From assembly GCF_020733635.1 (NCBI RefSeq), contig NZ_JAJFZL010000001.1:3224001-3288000 (forward strand): DNA of 64,000 nucleotides, written 5' to 3'. The notes beneath the pieces are model-generated. The model was not told where the DNA came from, searched no databases, and was given only the letters and a program-made list of their open reading frames with translations. Source of the DNA: Nocardia spumae. Its GTDB lineage: Bacteria; Actinomycetota; Actinomycetes; Mycobacteriales; Mycobacteriaceae. The translations under genes and the position numbers were made by a program. Each line of letters opens with the position of its first letter. Within the stretch, counting starts at the first letter, position 1. This document shows, piece after piece, positions 11,616-20,004 of the stretch.

Positions 11616-12791
11616 ATGTCAGTGCAATTCAGTCCGTACGATTTCGGCATCCACGACGACCCTTATCCCGTGTACGCGCGACTGCGGGCGCAGGCCCCGG
11701 TGTTCCGCAATACCGACGACGACTTCTGGGCGCTGTCACGCTACGCCGATGTCATTGCCGCGCTGCGTGATTCGGATCGTTACTCGAGCGCCAACGGGTT
11801 GCGGATGGAACCGGCGTTCTGGGGGCCGCAGGCCGAGCAGTTCTTCTCGTTCGTGGCGATGGACCCGCCGAAGCACACCCGGATGCGTGGCCTGGTCACG
11901 CGCGCGTTCACCGCCCGGCGGGTGCAGGCGCTCGCACCCAGACTGCGGGAGATCGCGACCGATCTGCTGGCACCGCTGCTGGAACGCGGCAGTTTCGACC
12001 TGATGACCGAATTCGCGGGCCCCTATCCGACCGAGGTCATCTCCGAACTGGTCGGTGTTCCGAGTGCGGATCGCGATCTGGTGCGCAAACTCGGGATGGA
12101 GATCATGTACACCGAGGAGGAGTCGACCGATCTGCGGCCCGAGGCGATGCAAGCGATCGGCGCACTCGTCGGCTACTACACCGAGCTGACCATCGAACGC
12201 AGTAAGCACCGCACCGACGATCTGCTGTCGGGGCTGTTGGACGCCGCCGACGGTGATGACCGGCTCAGCCCGGAGGAGATCGTCGGTGTGCTGATCCTGC
12301 TGGTCGGCGCCGGGATCGAAACGACCATGCTGACTCTGGGCAATATCTGGCACGCCGCGTGGTCGCATCCCGATCGGCGGGTCGAGGCCCTGGGGCGCGT
12401 CGACGACTGGATCGCCGAGGGCATGCGCTACGACCCGGCGACCCAGTCACAGCTGCGCACCACCACCGAGCCGATCGAACTGCACGGGGTGACCGTTCCG
12501 GCGGGCGCGCGGATGCTGCTCCTGACCGGGGCCGCCAATCGCGATCCCGAGGTCTTCGACCGGCCCGACGTCTTCGATCTCGATCGCGACACCGGCAACG
12601 CGCTGGTGTTCGGCAGCGGACGTCATCACTGCCTGGGCTCGAATCTGGGGTTGCTGGAACTTCGGACCGCACTCGGGGAGATCAGCTCGCGAGTCGCCGA
12701 CTACGACATCGATCCGGCCGGAGCGCGCCGCATTCACTCCTCCAATAATCGCGGATTCGCGAATCTGCCGACGACGGTCACCCCGCGCTGA
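11616..12791 (+). CDS. cytochrome P450
   Basis: This is a soluble bacterial class I P450 of 391 aa. The haem-binding loop FGSGRHHCLGSNLGLLE supplies the thiolate cysteine. The I-helix LLVGAGIETTML has the oxygen-activation AGxET/T pattern. The PKHTRMRGLVTRAFTARRV segment is the usual C-helix region. The K-helix E-x-x-R is present but weakly placed (EGMRYDPATQSQLR). ATG 11616 is preceded by GGGGAGG; an upstream frame-open extension to 11568 lacks conserved residues. No ferredoxin or reductase is adjacent. The substrate is unknown. It ends 7 bp from the convergent E1 gene. Confidence 0.9.
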   Translation: MSVQFSPYDFGIHDDPYPVYARLRAQAPVFRNTDDDFWALSRYADVIAALRDSDRYSSANGLRMEPAFWGPQAEQFFSFVAMDPPKHTRMRGLVTRAFTARRVQALAPRLREIATDLLAPLLERGSFDLMTEFAGPYPTEVISELVGVPSADRDLVRKLGMEIMYTEEESTDLRPEAMQAIGALVGYYTELTIERSKHRTDDLLSGLLDAADGDDRLSPEEIVGVLILLVGAGIETTMLTLGNIWHAAWSHPDRRVEALGRVDDWIAEGMRYDPATQSQLRTTTEPIELHGVTVPAGARMLLLTGAANRDPEVFDRPDVFDLDRDTGNALVFGSGRHHCLGSNLGLLELRTALGEISSRVADYDIDPAGARRIHSSNNRGFANLPTTVTPR

Positions 12792-12798
12792 CGGCCGG

Positions 12799-15066
12799 TC
12801 ACGTCGGATCTTGAGCGGGACGCAGCAGCCGGGTGGCCGCGGTGACGATCGCCGTCTCGCTCAGCAGCACCAGATCGGCGGCCGGGCCCAGCGGTACGAA
12901 CGTGTCGTCACTGGTGACCCGTGCCAGGCGTCCGTCGAAGCCGCTGTCGATCAGCGCCGCGCACACCGATTCCGAGACACCGCCGCTGCGGCGGGTCTCG
13001 TCGGCGACGAGAACCGCACCGGTCGCGGTGGCGTGGTCGCGCAGATCGCCGACGGGAAGCGGTGTGAGCCAGCGCAGGTCGAGCACGCGGGCGTGAATGC
13101 CGGCGGCGGCCAGTCGCCGCGCGGCGCGCAGGCTCATCGGCACGCCGTTGGCGAAGGTGACGATCGTGAGATCGGTACCGTCGCCGTGGATTCGAGCTCG
13201 GGCGAACGCGCCCGGCTCCTCGCTGGGAACGGCCGACCAGCGGTCGTCGCCGGACTCGAACAGATCCCGCGTGTGATACAGCGCGATCGGTTCGAGGTAC
13301 AGGCATACTCTTCCGTCGGCGCGGGCGATCTCCACACAGCTGCGCAGCAGGGCCGCGGCATCGTCGGCGCGCGCGGGCGTCGCGACCACCAGTCCGGGGA
13401 TGTCGCGCAGTGCGGCAACGGAATTGTCGTTGTGGAAGTGCCCGCCGAAGCCGCGCTGGTAGGCGAACGAGGCGATCCGCACGACCATCGGATTGTGGTA
13501 CTGCCCGGCGGAGAAGTACGACAGGGTCGCCGCCTCACCGCGGATCTGGTCGAGCGCGTTGTGGAGGTAGGCCAGGTATTGGATCTCCGGAATCGGCACG
13601 AATCCCGCCAGTCCCGCTCCCAGCGCGGTACCCAGCACACTCTGTTCGTCCAGGAGCGTGTCGAAGACACGCCGTGCGCCGAACGTTCGCTGCAATCCCT
13701 TGGTGACGCCGTATACGCCACCCTTGCGGCCCACATCCTCACCGAAGACCAGCAGGTCGGGATCGTGTCGGAGTAGAACGGCGAGAGTATGGTTGATCGA
13801 CTGCGCCAGGGTCGTGGGGGAGCGATCGGAGTCCGGCGATACTTCGTCGGCCGTACCGGAAGCCGGTGTCGTAGTGAAGGTTTCGGTCGGTGTCGTGATG
13901 CCGGGCCGAACCGGCGGGTAGGCCAGTGGTGCGCGCACCTCGGCGGCCGAGGCCAGACGCGGCGCCCCGTCCAGCCGCGCGGCAATCGCCGCGACCCGGG
14001 CGCCGATCGCGTCGTAGCGGCTCAGCACCTGGTCGGCGCTCGCCGCACCGGCCTCGATCAGCAGGCGAGCGGTCGCCGCCACCGGATCGCGCCGACGATC
14101 GGCCTCGATATCGCTCGCGCTCCGGTACGCGGTCTCCACATCCGATCCCGCGTGCCCGAACAACCTGACGGTGCGCAGCCGCAGCATCGCAGGTCGGCGG
14201 GTGCCGCGCACCCAGCGCGCGGCCTCCTCCGAAACCGACAGGGCGGCAAGCAGGTCAGATCCATCGGCGTCGAAATATCGCAGGCCCGGCCGTGATCCGT
14301 AGATCGTTTCGATCCAGTCCGGGGGAGTGGGCACACTGATGCCGATGCCGTTGTCCTCGCACACGAACAACACCGGCATCGGAATGCCCTGGTGCGCGGT
14401 GTGAATCGCGGTGTTGACGGCACCGGTGGCGGTCGAGTGGTTGGCGGAGGCATCGCCGAGAGTGCACAGCACGACAGCGTCCGCCGGCCACGGCGTGTCT
14501 CGGCCCAGGCGCCGGGCACGGTCGAGTGCGAAGGCCAGCCCGACCGCCCGCGGCAGATGCGAGGCGATGGTGGAGGTCTGCGGAATCACCGCCGCGGCCC
14601 GGTTGCCGAACACCTTGTGCCGCCCGCCCGCGATCGGTTCCGCCGCGGCGGCGATCACCCCGAGCAGCACATCGCGGATCGGATCCAGCCCCGCGATCCG
14701 GTGGCAGCGATGAACGAAGAACGCTCCCGAACGGTAGTGCAACAGTGCCGGATCGGAGGGTCGCAGCGCGTGCGCGAGTGCGACATTGCCCTCGTGTCCA
14801 CTGGATCCGATGCTGTAGAAGCCTGTGCCGGCGGCGGTGAGTCGCCGGGCCGTGAGATCCAGATGCCGGCTGGTGGCCTGGGCGTCGAACAACTCCAGAC
14901 AGGTCGCGACTGTGATCGCGCTCCCGGGCACGACCGCGTCGGCACCGCCGCGCGGCGGACCCGGCGGTACCGCGGTCACCGTGGCGCGCAGCAGATCGTC
15001 GAGTAGTCGTTCCGGTCCGGCCGTCACCACTCCATCATCGCGGCGATCGCGGGATCGGCACGGCAT
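12799..15066 (-). CDS. fused alpha/beta 2-oxoacid dehydrogenase E1 component
   Basis: This is a thiamine-diphosphate-dependent decarboxylating E1 with the alpha and beta subunits joined in one 755-aa chain. The alpha half (about 1-370) has the TPP motif beginning GDASANHSTATGAVNTA and ending CEDNGIGIS, plus GSSGHEGN. A low-complexity Thr/Ser linker (about 390-425) leads to the beta half: VFGEDVGRKGGVYGVTKGL, FDTLLDEQSVLGTALGAGLAG, PIPEIQYLAYLHNALDQI and FGGHFHNDNSVAALRD. No E2 or E3 gene is nearby, so the partner must be elsewhere. Substrate choice (pyruvate or branched-chain oxoacids) cannot be fixed from sequence. GTG at 15030 is an alternative start. Confidence 0.85.
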   Translation of the reverse strand: MPCRSRDRRDDGVVTAGPERLLDDLLRATVTAVPPGPPRGGADAVVPGSAITVATCLELFDAQATSRHLDLTARRLTAAGTGFYSIGSSGHEGNVALAHALRPSDPALLHYRSGAFFVHRCHRIAGLDPIRDVLLGVIAAAAEPIAGGRHKVFGNRAAAVIPQTSTIASHLPRAVGLAFALDRARRLGRDTPWPADAVVLCTLGDASANHSTATGAVNTAIHTAHQGIPMPVLFVCEDNGIGISVPTPPDWIETIYGSRPGLRYFDADGSDLLAALSVSEEAARWVRGTRRPAMLRLRTVRLFGHAGSDVETAYRSASDIEADRRRDPVAATARLLIEAGAASADQVLSRYDAIGARVAAIAARLDGAPRLASAAEVRAPLAYPPVRPGITTPTETFTTTPASGTADEVSPDSDRSPTTLAQSINHTLAVLLRHDPDLLVFGEDVGRKGGVYGVTKGLQRTFGARRVFDTLLDEQSVLGTALGAGLAGFVPIPEIQYLAYLHNALDQIRGEAATLSYFSAGQYHNPMVVRIASFAYQRGFGGHFHNDNSVAALRDIPGLVVATPARADDAAALLRSCVEIARADGRVCLYLEPIALYHTRDLFESGDDRWSAVPSEEPGAFARARIHGDGTDLTIVTFANGVPMSLRAARRLAAAGIHARVLDLRWLTPLPVGDLRDHATATGAVLVADETRRSGGVSESVCAALIDSGFDGRLARVTSDDTFVPLGPAADLVLLSETAIVTAATRLLRPAQDPT

Positions 15067-15095
15067 TTCCGCGGTGACGGGCCCCGCGGCCGTGA

Positions 15096-15776
15096 CTACC
15101 GCTGGTCTGCCCGCTGGTGTGGCTGCTCTACGTGACCGGTGTGCCCGGCCAGGAGCTTGCTGAACGGTGTCACCTCACCCAGCTGGTTACCCGACCGGCG
15201 TGGCCGGGCGGGTTCGGGCAGGAACCCCGCGACAGCGGTCGGCACCGCCACCACGAGGGCGGCGAATTCGGCGGCAGCGCGATGGATACGTTCGCCCAGT
15301 CCGGTCGATCCGAAATCCTCCGTCGCGGCGAAGACCCCGGTCGGCACCACGACTGCCCGCAGATAGGTGAACAGCGGCCGCATCGCGTGGTCGAGCACCA
15401 GCGCGTGCCGGGCGGTACCGGCGGTCGCGGCTATCAGGACCGGCATCGCGTTGAGTGCCTCGGTGTCCAGCACATCGATGAACATCTTGAACAGGCCCGA
15501 ATAGCTCGCCGCGAAGACCGGTGTGACGGCGATGAGGCCGTCGGCCGCCGACACCTTCTCCCGCGCCGCGGCCACCGCGGGTGTGGGCAGCCCGCCGGAG
15601 ACCATGGTGGCGGCGAGATCGGCAGCCAGATCCCGCAATTCGATGATCTCGATATCGACGGCCTCACCGCGCGCGGCGACCGCGGCGGAGACGGCATCGG
15701 CGAGCTGGTCGGCGAGCAGGCGCGTGCTCGACGGCTGCGACAACCCGGCGGTGAGTACGACGACAGTGTACGACAT
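15096..15776 (-). CDS. NADPH-dependent FMN reductase, partner of LLM oxygenase (CE1759-like)
   Basis: This is a flavodoxin-fold reductase of 226 aa supplying reduced FMN. The N-terminus SYTVVVLTAGLSQPSSTRLLAD is the flavin phosphate-binding loop, and ADGLIAVTPVFAASYSGLFKMFIDVLD is the family core. It sits 39 bp downstream of the LLM-class oxygenase on the same strand. That pairing is the known two-gene arrangement of the CE1758/CE1759-type systems, so the product most likely feeds reduced flavin to its neighbour. The last ~20 residues are charged and variable. Confidence 0.85.
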   Translation of the reverse strand: MSYTVVVLTAGLSQPSSTRLLADQLADAVSAAVAARGEAVDIEIIELRDLAADLAATMVSGGLPTPAVAAAREKVSAADGLIAVTPVFAASYSGLFKMFIDVLDTEALNAMPVLIAATAGTARHALVLDHAMRPLFTYLRAVVVPTGVFAATEDFGSTGLGERIHRAAAEFAALVVAVPTAVAGFLPEPARPRRSGNQLGEVTPFSKLLAGHTGHVEQPHQRADQR

Positions 15777-15815
15777 GGGTTTTCGTCCTCGTTTCGATGC
15801 TGCGGAGGTCTGTGG

Positions 15816-16955
15816 TCAAGCCTGTTCGGCGGCGGCGAGCAGCCGCTCCCGGGCCGGCTCGACCAGGTGATGCGGCGCGTCCGGTCCGGCGGCCACCAGC
15901 GAGGCGTGGGTCGGGGGATCGCTGGGAACGTGTGCGGGACGGCGCAATTCGAATTCCTTGCGCAGCACCGGCACGACTTCCTCGCCCAGGATCCGGACCT
16001 GCTCCAGCGCCACGTCGAGGGGCAGTCCCGCGTGGTCGATCAGGAACAGCTGCCGCTGGTAGTCACCGGCGTAATCGGCGAAGCCCAGTGTCCGTTCGAT
16101 GACCTGCTCCGGGGTGCCCACCGTCAGCGGCGTCATTTCGGTGAAATCCTCCAGCGACGGACCGTGCCCGTAGACCGGAGCGTTGTCGAAGTACGGCCGG
16201 AAGAACTTCTTGGCCGCGGCCTCGGTCTCGGCCATGAACACCTGCCCACCGAGTCCGACGAAGGCCTGATCGGCCGCGCCGTGACCGTAGTGCTCGAACC
16301 GCTGCCGGTACAGCCGAACCATCTGCTCGGTGTGTTCCTTGTTCCAGAAGATGTTGTTGTGGAAGAAGCCGTCACCGTAGTAGGCGGCCTGTTCGGCGAT
16401 CTCGGGGGAGCGGATGGAGCCGTGCCACACGAACGGCGGGGTGCCGTCCAGCGGTGCGGGGGTGGCGGTGAATCCCTGCAGCGGGGTGCGGAACTGGCCC
16501 TGCCAGTCGACGACGCGTTCGCGCCACAGCCGGCGCAGCAGGTGGTAGTTCTCGATCGCGAGATCGACGCCCTTGCGGATGTCCTTGCCGAACCACGGAT
16601 AGACCGGTCCGGTGTTGCCGCGTCCCATCATGAGATCGACGCGTCCGCCGGACAGGTGCTGCAGCATCGCGTAGTCCTCGGCGATCTTCACCGGATCGTT
16701 GGTGGTGATCAGCGTGGTCGAGGTCGACAGCTGCAGTTTCTCGGTGCGGGCGGCGACCCAGCCGAGCATGGTCGTGGGCGAGGAGGGCACGAACGGCGGG
16801 TTGTGGTGCTCACCGGTGGCGAACACGTCCAAGCCGACCTTCTCGGCCTCGAGTGCGAGACGCATCATCGCGTCGATGCGTTCGCCCTCGGTGGGCGCGA
16901 CGCCCGTGGTCGGGTCGACGGTGACGTCGCCGACGGTGAAGATACCGAACTGCAT
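15816..16955 (-). CDS. LLM-class flavin-dependent monooxygenase (CE1758-like)
   Basis: This is a luciferase-like monooxygenase of 379 aa, expected to use reduced FMN from the adjacent reductase and O2. The N-terminus MQFGIFTVGDVTVDPTTG and the LGWVAARTEKLQLSTSTTLITTNDPVKIAEDYAMLQHLSGGRVDLMMGRG block (about residues 64-115) are classic for the family. WHGSIRSPEIAEQAAYYGDGFF follows. ATG 16955 has a perfect AGGAGG 6 nt upstream. A GTTCA-N6-TGAAC inverted repeat lies about 28 bp upstream of the start. The substrate is unknown. Confidence 0.88.
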   Translation of the reverse strand: MQFGIFTVGDVTVDPTTGVAPTEGERIDAMMRLALEAEKVGLDVFATGEHHNPPFVPSSPTTMLGWVAARTEKLQLSTSTTLITTNDPVKIAEDYAMLQHLSGGRVDLMMGRGNTGPVYPWFGKDIRKGVDLAIENYHLLRRLWRERVVDWQGQFRTPLQGFTATPAPLDGTPPFVWHGSIRSPEIAEQAAYYGDGFFHNNIFWNKEHTEQMVRLYRQRFEHYGHGAADQAFVGLGGQVFMAETEAAAKKFFRPYFDNAPVYGHGPSLEDFTEMTPLTVGTPEQVIERTLGFADYAGDYQRQLFLIDHAGLPLDVALEQVRILGEEVVPVLRKEFELRRPAHVPSDPPTHASLVAAGPDAPHHLVEPARERLLAAAEQA

Positions 16956-16982
16956 GGCCGCCTCCTGGTTGTCTGATCAAAA

Positions 16983-16998
16983 GTTCAATCACCTGAAC
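16983..16998. promoter_or_regulatory. inverted repeat upstream of the LLM oxygenase, possible operator
   Basis: GTTCA at 16983-16987 and TGAAC at 16994-16998 form a perfect 5-bp inverted repeat with 6-nt spacing, immediately upstream of the LLM gene. No regulator gene is adjacent, so the cognate factor is unknown. Confidence 0.35.
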
Positions 16999-17269
16999 GA
17001 GGAGCCCGCCCGAGGTATTCCTTGACATGTCCACCAATTGTGAGCGGTAGTGCGCCGGCCCGCCGCGGGCAGCCACGATTCGTGGGTCGGCTCGTGCCCG
17101 ATACCCGCGGGCAGCCCCCGGCTCCGGAGGCCGGCGAGCGGGAGGCGTCCACGGTTTACCGCGGTCGGCTCGGGATACCACCGAGGTGTCGGCGAATCAT
17201 CGCATCACCCCATCGGCGGGGGAGGCGATGACCTGACTGCACGGTGGGCGCGGCGACGGCCGTGCGAAT

Positions 17270-17328
17270 GCAGGAGGACGCGCAAGCAGGAGGACGCGCA
17301 AGCAGGAGGACGCGCAAGCAGGAGGACG
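17270..17328 (+). repeat. 16-bp tandem repeat, each unit containing AGGAGG
   Basis: The unit GCAGGAGGACGCGCAA occurs three times exactly (17270-17285, 17286-17301, 17302-17317). A partial fourth copy, GCAGGAGGACG, follows at 17318-17328. Each copy carries a perfect Shine-Dalgarno core AGGAGG, at 17272, 17288, 17304 and 17320. The last copy is 8 nt upstream of ATG 17334. Because 16 is not a multiple of 3, the repeat would be read in shifting frames if translated, which argues for a role as RNA or DNA rather than as a protein repeat. Confidence 0.9.
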
Positions 17329-17333
17329 ATGAC

Positions 17334-17429
17334 ATGAGGCCCCCTGACAGAGATCCGGCGACCCCGCAAGCGATGGAACCGGATCGCAGCGCCCGCACCG
17401 AGTTCGCTATCGAAGGAGACGATCGATGA
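17334..17429 (+). CDS. putative small ORF (31 aa) behind a tandem Shine-Dalgarno array
   Basis: This is a 31-codon frame, MRPPDRDPATPQAMEPDRSA and onward, ending in TGA. It is hydrophilic and charged, with no recognised domain. Its support is positional: an ideal AGGAGG (17320-17325) lies 8 nt before ATG 17334, and its stop overlaps the start of the following small membrane ORF (ATGA). The frame could be opened further upstream from ATG 17268, through the repeat. It may be a leader peptide. Protein-level evidence is lacking. Confidence 0.35.
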   Translation: MRPPDRDPATPQAMEPDRSARTEFAIEGDDR

Positions 17430-17569
17430 GTGTTCCCAGCCTTCCGATCCGGCGCCGGCGTCATCTCGCGGTTGCGCCGTGCTACGGCCGCGGTCCCTCT
17501 GCTGTCGGCGTCTGGATCGCGTGGATCGCTTCGATACTCGTGGTGAGCGTGCTGCTGGTCGCGGTATAA
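17426..17569 (+). CDS. putative small single-pass membrane protein (47 aa)
   Basis: This is a 47-aa frame starting ATG 17426, with AAGGAG at 17413-17418 (7-nt spacing) and a 4-bp overlap with the preceding small ORF. The N-terminal half is basic (PIRRRRH). The C-terminal 21 residues (AVGVWIAWIASILVVSVLLV and one more) form a clear hydrophobic segment ending at the stop codon, so it looks like a tail-anchored or single-span peptide. No family is recognised. It faces the convergent hydrolase gene, 45 bp away. Confidence 0.45.
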   Translation: MSVPSLPIRRRRHLAVAPCYGRGPSAVGVWIAWIASILVVSVLLVAV

Positions 17570-17614
17570 CGGCGACGATCGCGCGAGGCCGCGGCTCGGC
17601 ATCGGCCCCACGGC

Positions 17615-18400
17615 TCAGCTTCCGACCAGCGCGTCGCGCAGGATAGGCAGCAGGACTTTCGCATCGGCCATATGGTCCTGAGCGTCGAGCACCCGGTAGC
17701 CCGATCCCGGTACGGCTTCGGCGATGCTGCGGGCGACATCGAGCAGACCTGCCGGACTCCGCCCGCCGGCGAGGACCTGCACGGGTACCTCGATTTCCGT
17801 GAAGCGGTCGACCGGCGGCAGGTCGGCGGTCAGGGCGATGTCGTAGCGCAGCGTGGGAGCGAGCGCTTTCATCGTCGTCCAGCCGGGAACGACCGGAAGC
17901 AGATGAACGAAGAAGCGTGGCATCCCGATGCCGCACAGGAATTGCTTTATCGCACGGCTGTTTTCGCCTCGGTCGAGCAATGAGCCGACGTGTCGGGACA
18001 GTGTCGCGTACGCGGCCCGCTCCGGTTCGTCGTGTACGTAGGACGCGTCGTAGATCACAACCCGGTCGACTTTGCGCGGCAGGCGCAGTGCCGCCTCGAG
18101 TGCGAGTGCCGCACCGGACGAATGGCCGTACAGATGTGCCCTGCCGCCGGCGGCGTCGATCATCGCCTCGACGTCCTCGATCTCGTTGGCGACTCGGTAG
18201 GGGAGGGTGTCGCCGCTGTCGCCACGGCCCCGGCGGTCGTAGGTGTACACGGTGAACGCGGTGGCGAACACCTTCGCGTCGGCCACCACCGGGCGAAAGG
18301 TGCGGAAACAGGTGGCGCCGGTGATGTAGATCAGAGCGGGCCCGTCACCGCGGACGTCGTAGGCCACGTTCGTGCCGTCCTTCGACAGTGTGGTGCGCAC
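17615..18400 (-). CDS. alpha/beta hydrolase
   Basis: This is a 261-aa alpha/beta-hydrolase-fold protein. Visible features are the oxyanion region ALIYITGATCFRTF, the YDRRGRGDSG loop, the nucleophile elbow LYGHSSGAALALEAAL with Ser in GxSxG, and a C-terminal DAQDHMADA histidine. GTG 18400 gives the start VRTTLSKDGTNVAYDVRG with AAAGGG upstream. The open frame continues far upstream, but that part is only the shadow of the next gene. The substrate is unknown. It lies 128 bp downstream of the FAD oxidoreductase on the same strand. Confidence 0.82.
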   Translation of the reverse strand: MRTTLSKDGTNVAYDVRGDGPALIYITGATCFRTFRPVVADAKVFATAFTVYTYDRRGRGDSGDTLPYRVANEIEDVEAMIDAAGGRAHLYGHSSGAALALEAALRLPRKVDRVVIYDASYVHDEPERAAYATLSRHVGSLLDRGENSRAIKQFLCGIGMPRFFVHLLPVVPGWTTMKALAPTLRYDIALTADLPPVDRFTEIEVPVQVLAGGRSPAGLLDVARSIAEAVPGSGYRVLDAQDHMADAKVLLPILRDALVGS

Positions 18401-18528
18401 GTGCCACGCCCTTTCCGGTGCTCCGTCGACGCCGCCCGGCGGCGGTCCGTGTCCTGTAGACGAGGAACAGACACGAGACTCATCGGTGCCGGCGGCATTT
18501 CGCGCCGCCGGCGAGCTCGGCGCGGCGA

Positions 18529-19983
18529 TCAGGTTCCGGGCCGGTCGCGGTAGGTCTCCAGCAGCCGTAACCAGACCTCGCTGATGGTCGGGAACGCCGG
18601 CACCGCGTGCCAGAGCCGGTCGAGTGGCACTTCGCCGGTGATGGCGATGGTCGCCGAATGCAGTAGTTCGGCCACACCGGATCCGGCGAAGGTGGCGCCG
18701 ACGATCGTCTGCCGTCGCGGGTCGATCAGGATGCGCGCTCGGCCCCGGTATTCGGGATCGTGCTGGATCGCACCCGCGACCCGGCCGATGTCGTAGTCGA
18801 CCACATCCACCGCTCGGCCGGTGCGGGCCGCCTCGGCGGTGGTGAGGCCGACGGCCGCGACCTCCGGATCGGTGAACACGACCTGCGGGACCGCCTCGTG
18901 ATCGGCGGTGGCGCTGTGCGGACTCCACCGGCGGGTGTCGAGCCGCTGCCCTCGGGCACGAGCGGCGATCACCGCCCCCGCGATCCGTGCCTGATATTTG
19001 CCCTGATGGGTGAGCAGGGCCCGGTGCGTGACGTCGCCGACCGCGTACAACCAGTCGCCGTCGACCGCATCCACGGTGAAGCTGTCGTCGGTGGTCAGCC
19101 ATTGCCCCGGGCACAGGCCGACGGTGTCCAGGCCGACATCGTCGGTGCGGGGTGCGCGTCCGGTCGCGAGGAGCAGTTGGTCCGCGATCAGCTGGGTGCC
19201 GTCGGCGAGAGTGAGACGGACGCTGTCGTCGGGTTCGCCGACGCGTTCCGTGGCGGTGATGGTGGTGTCGAATCGCAGGTCGACACCGGCTTGGCGAAGA
19301 CGGTCGGCGACCAGGTCCGCGGCGAAGTCCTCCACCCGGCCGAGTAGCCGTGATTCCCGGGCGATGAGGGTGACCCGCGCGCCCAATGCCTGCCAGGCGG
19401 CCGCCATCTCGGTGGCCACCACCCCCGCGCCGAGGATCGCGAGACGGCGCGGCACCTCCCGGGCGCTCGTGGCTTCGCGGCTGGTCCACGCCCGCACCGA
19501 GTCCAGGCCCGGTAGCGGTGGCAGGGCGGCGGTGGTGCCGGTACACACGACCACCGCGTGCCGGGCGAGCAACCGCACGGTGTCCCCGCCGGGGGTCCGG
19601 ACCGCCACCCGGCGTGGTCCGTCGAGCCGGCCGTGCCCGCGCACGACATCGACGTGGACCGATTCGAGCCAGGTGATCTGGTCGCGGTCGTCCCAGTCCG
19701 CGGTCATGCGGTCACGATGTGTCAGCACCGCGGCCGCGTCCAGCGGGCCGGTGACCGCGGTGGCGACGCCGGGGAAACGTGCGGCTTCGCGGTAGAGCAG
19801 AGCCGGGCGCAGCAGGGCCTTACTGGGCTCGCAGGCCCAGTAGGAGCATTCGCCCCCGGCCAGTTCGGATTCGACGACCACGGTGGCCAGCCCGGCGGCG
19901 CGGGTGCGGTCGGCGACGTTCTCGCCGACCGGTCCGGCCCCGATGATCACCACGTCGTAGGTGTGGATGTGCGTGTCGGACAT
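18529..19983 (-). CDS. class I pyridine nucleotide-disulfide oxidoreductase
   Basis: This is an FAD/NAD(P)-binding disulfide oxidoreductase of 484 aa, related to mercuric reductase and dihydrolipoamide dehydrogenase. It has the FAD loop DVVIIGAGPVGENVADR and the second nucleotide loop LAILGAGVVATEMAAAW. The FAD-contacting LYAVGDVTHRALLTHQGKYQ comes before a C-terminal dimerisation domain. The redox-active pair reads GGECSYWACEPSK: the C-x4-C spacing is kept, but the surrounding residues differ from the usual GGTCxNxGCxPSK. The C-terminal histidine-glutamate pair of thiol reductases is not evident (HAVPAFPTISEVWLRLLE). The in vivo substrate is open. Confidence 0.85.
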   Translation of the reverse strand: MSDTHIHTYDVVIIGAGPVGENVADRTRAAGLATVVVESELAGGECSYWACEPSKALLRPALLYREAARFPGVATAVTGPLDAAAVLTHRDRMTADWDDRDQITWLESVHVDVVRGHGRLDGPRRVAVRTPGGDTVRLLARHAVVVCTGTTAALPPLPGLDSVRAWTSREATSAREVPRRLAILGAGVVATEMAAAWQALGARVTLIARESRLLGRVEDFAADLVADRLRQAGVDLRFDTTITATERVGEPDDSVRLTLADGTQLIADQLLLATGRAPRTDDVGLDTVGLCPGQWLTTDDSFTVDAVDGDWLYAVGDVTHRALLTHQGKYQARIAGAVIAARARGQRLDTRRWSPHSATADHEAVPQVVFTDPEVAAVGLTTAEAARTGRAVDVVDYDIGRVAGAIQHDPEYRGRARILIDPRRQTIVGATFAGSGVAELLHSATIAITGEVPLDRLWHAVPAFPTISEVWLRLLETYRDRPGT

Positions 19984-20004
19984 GGGGAATCGCTTTCGCG
20001 TCGA

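Noticed and set aside
17615..19546. A 643-aa fusion of hydrolase with an upstream Arg/His-rich domain
   Set aside because: The upstream half is a shadow of the FAD oxidoreductase frame; the hydrolase has its own GTG and ribosome site at 18400.
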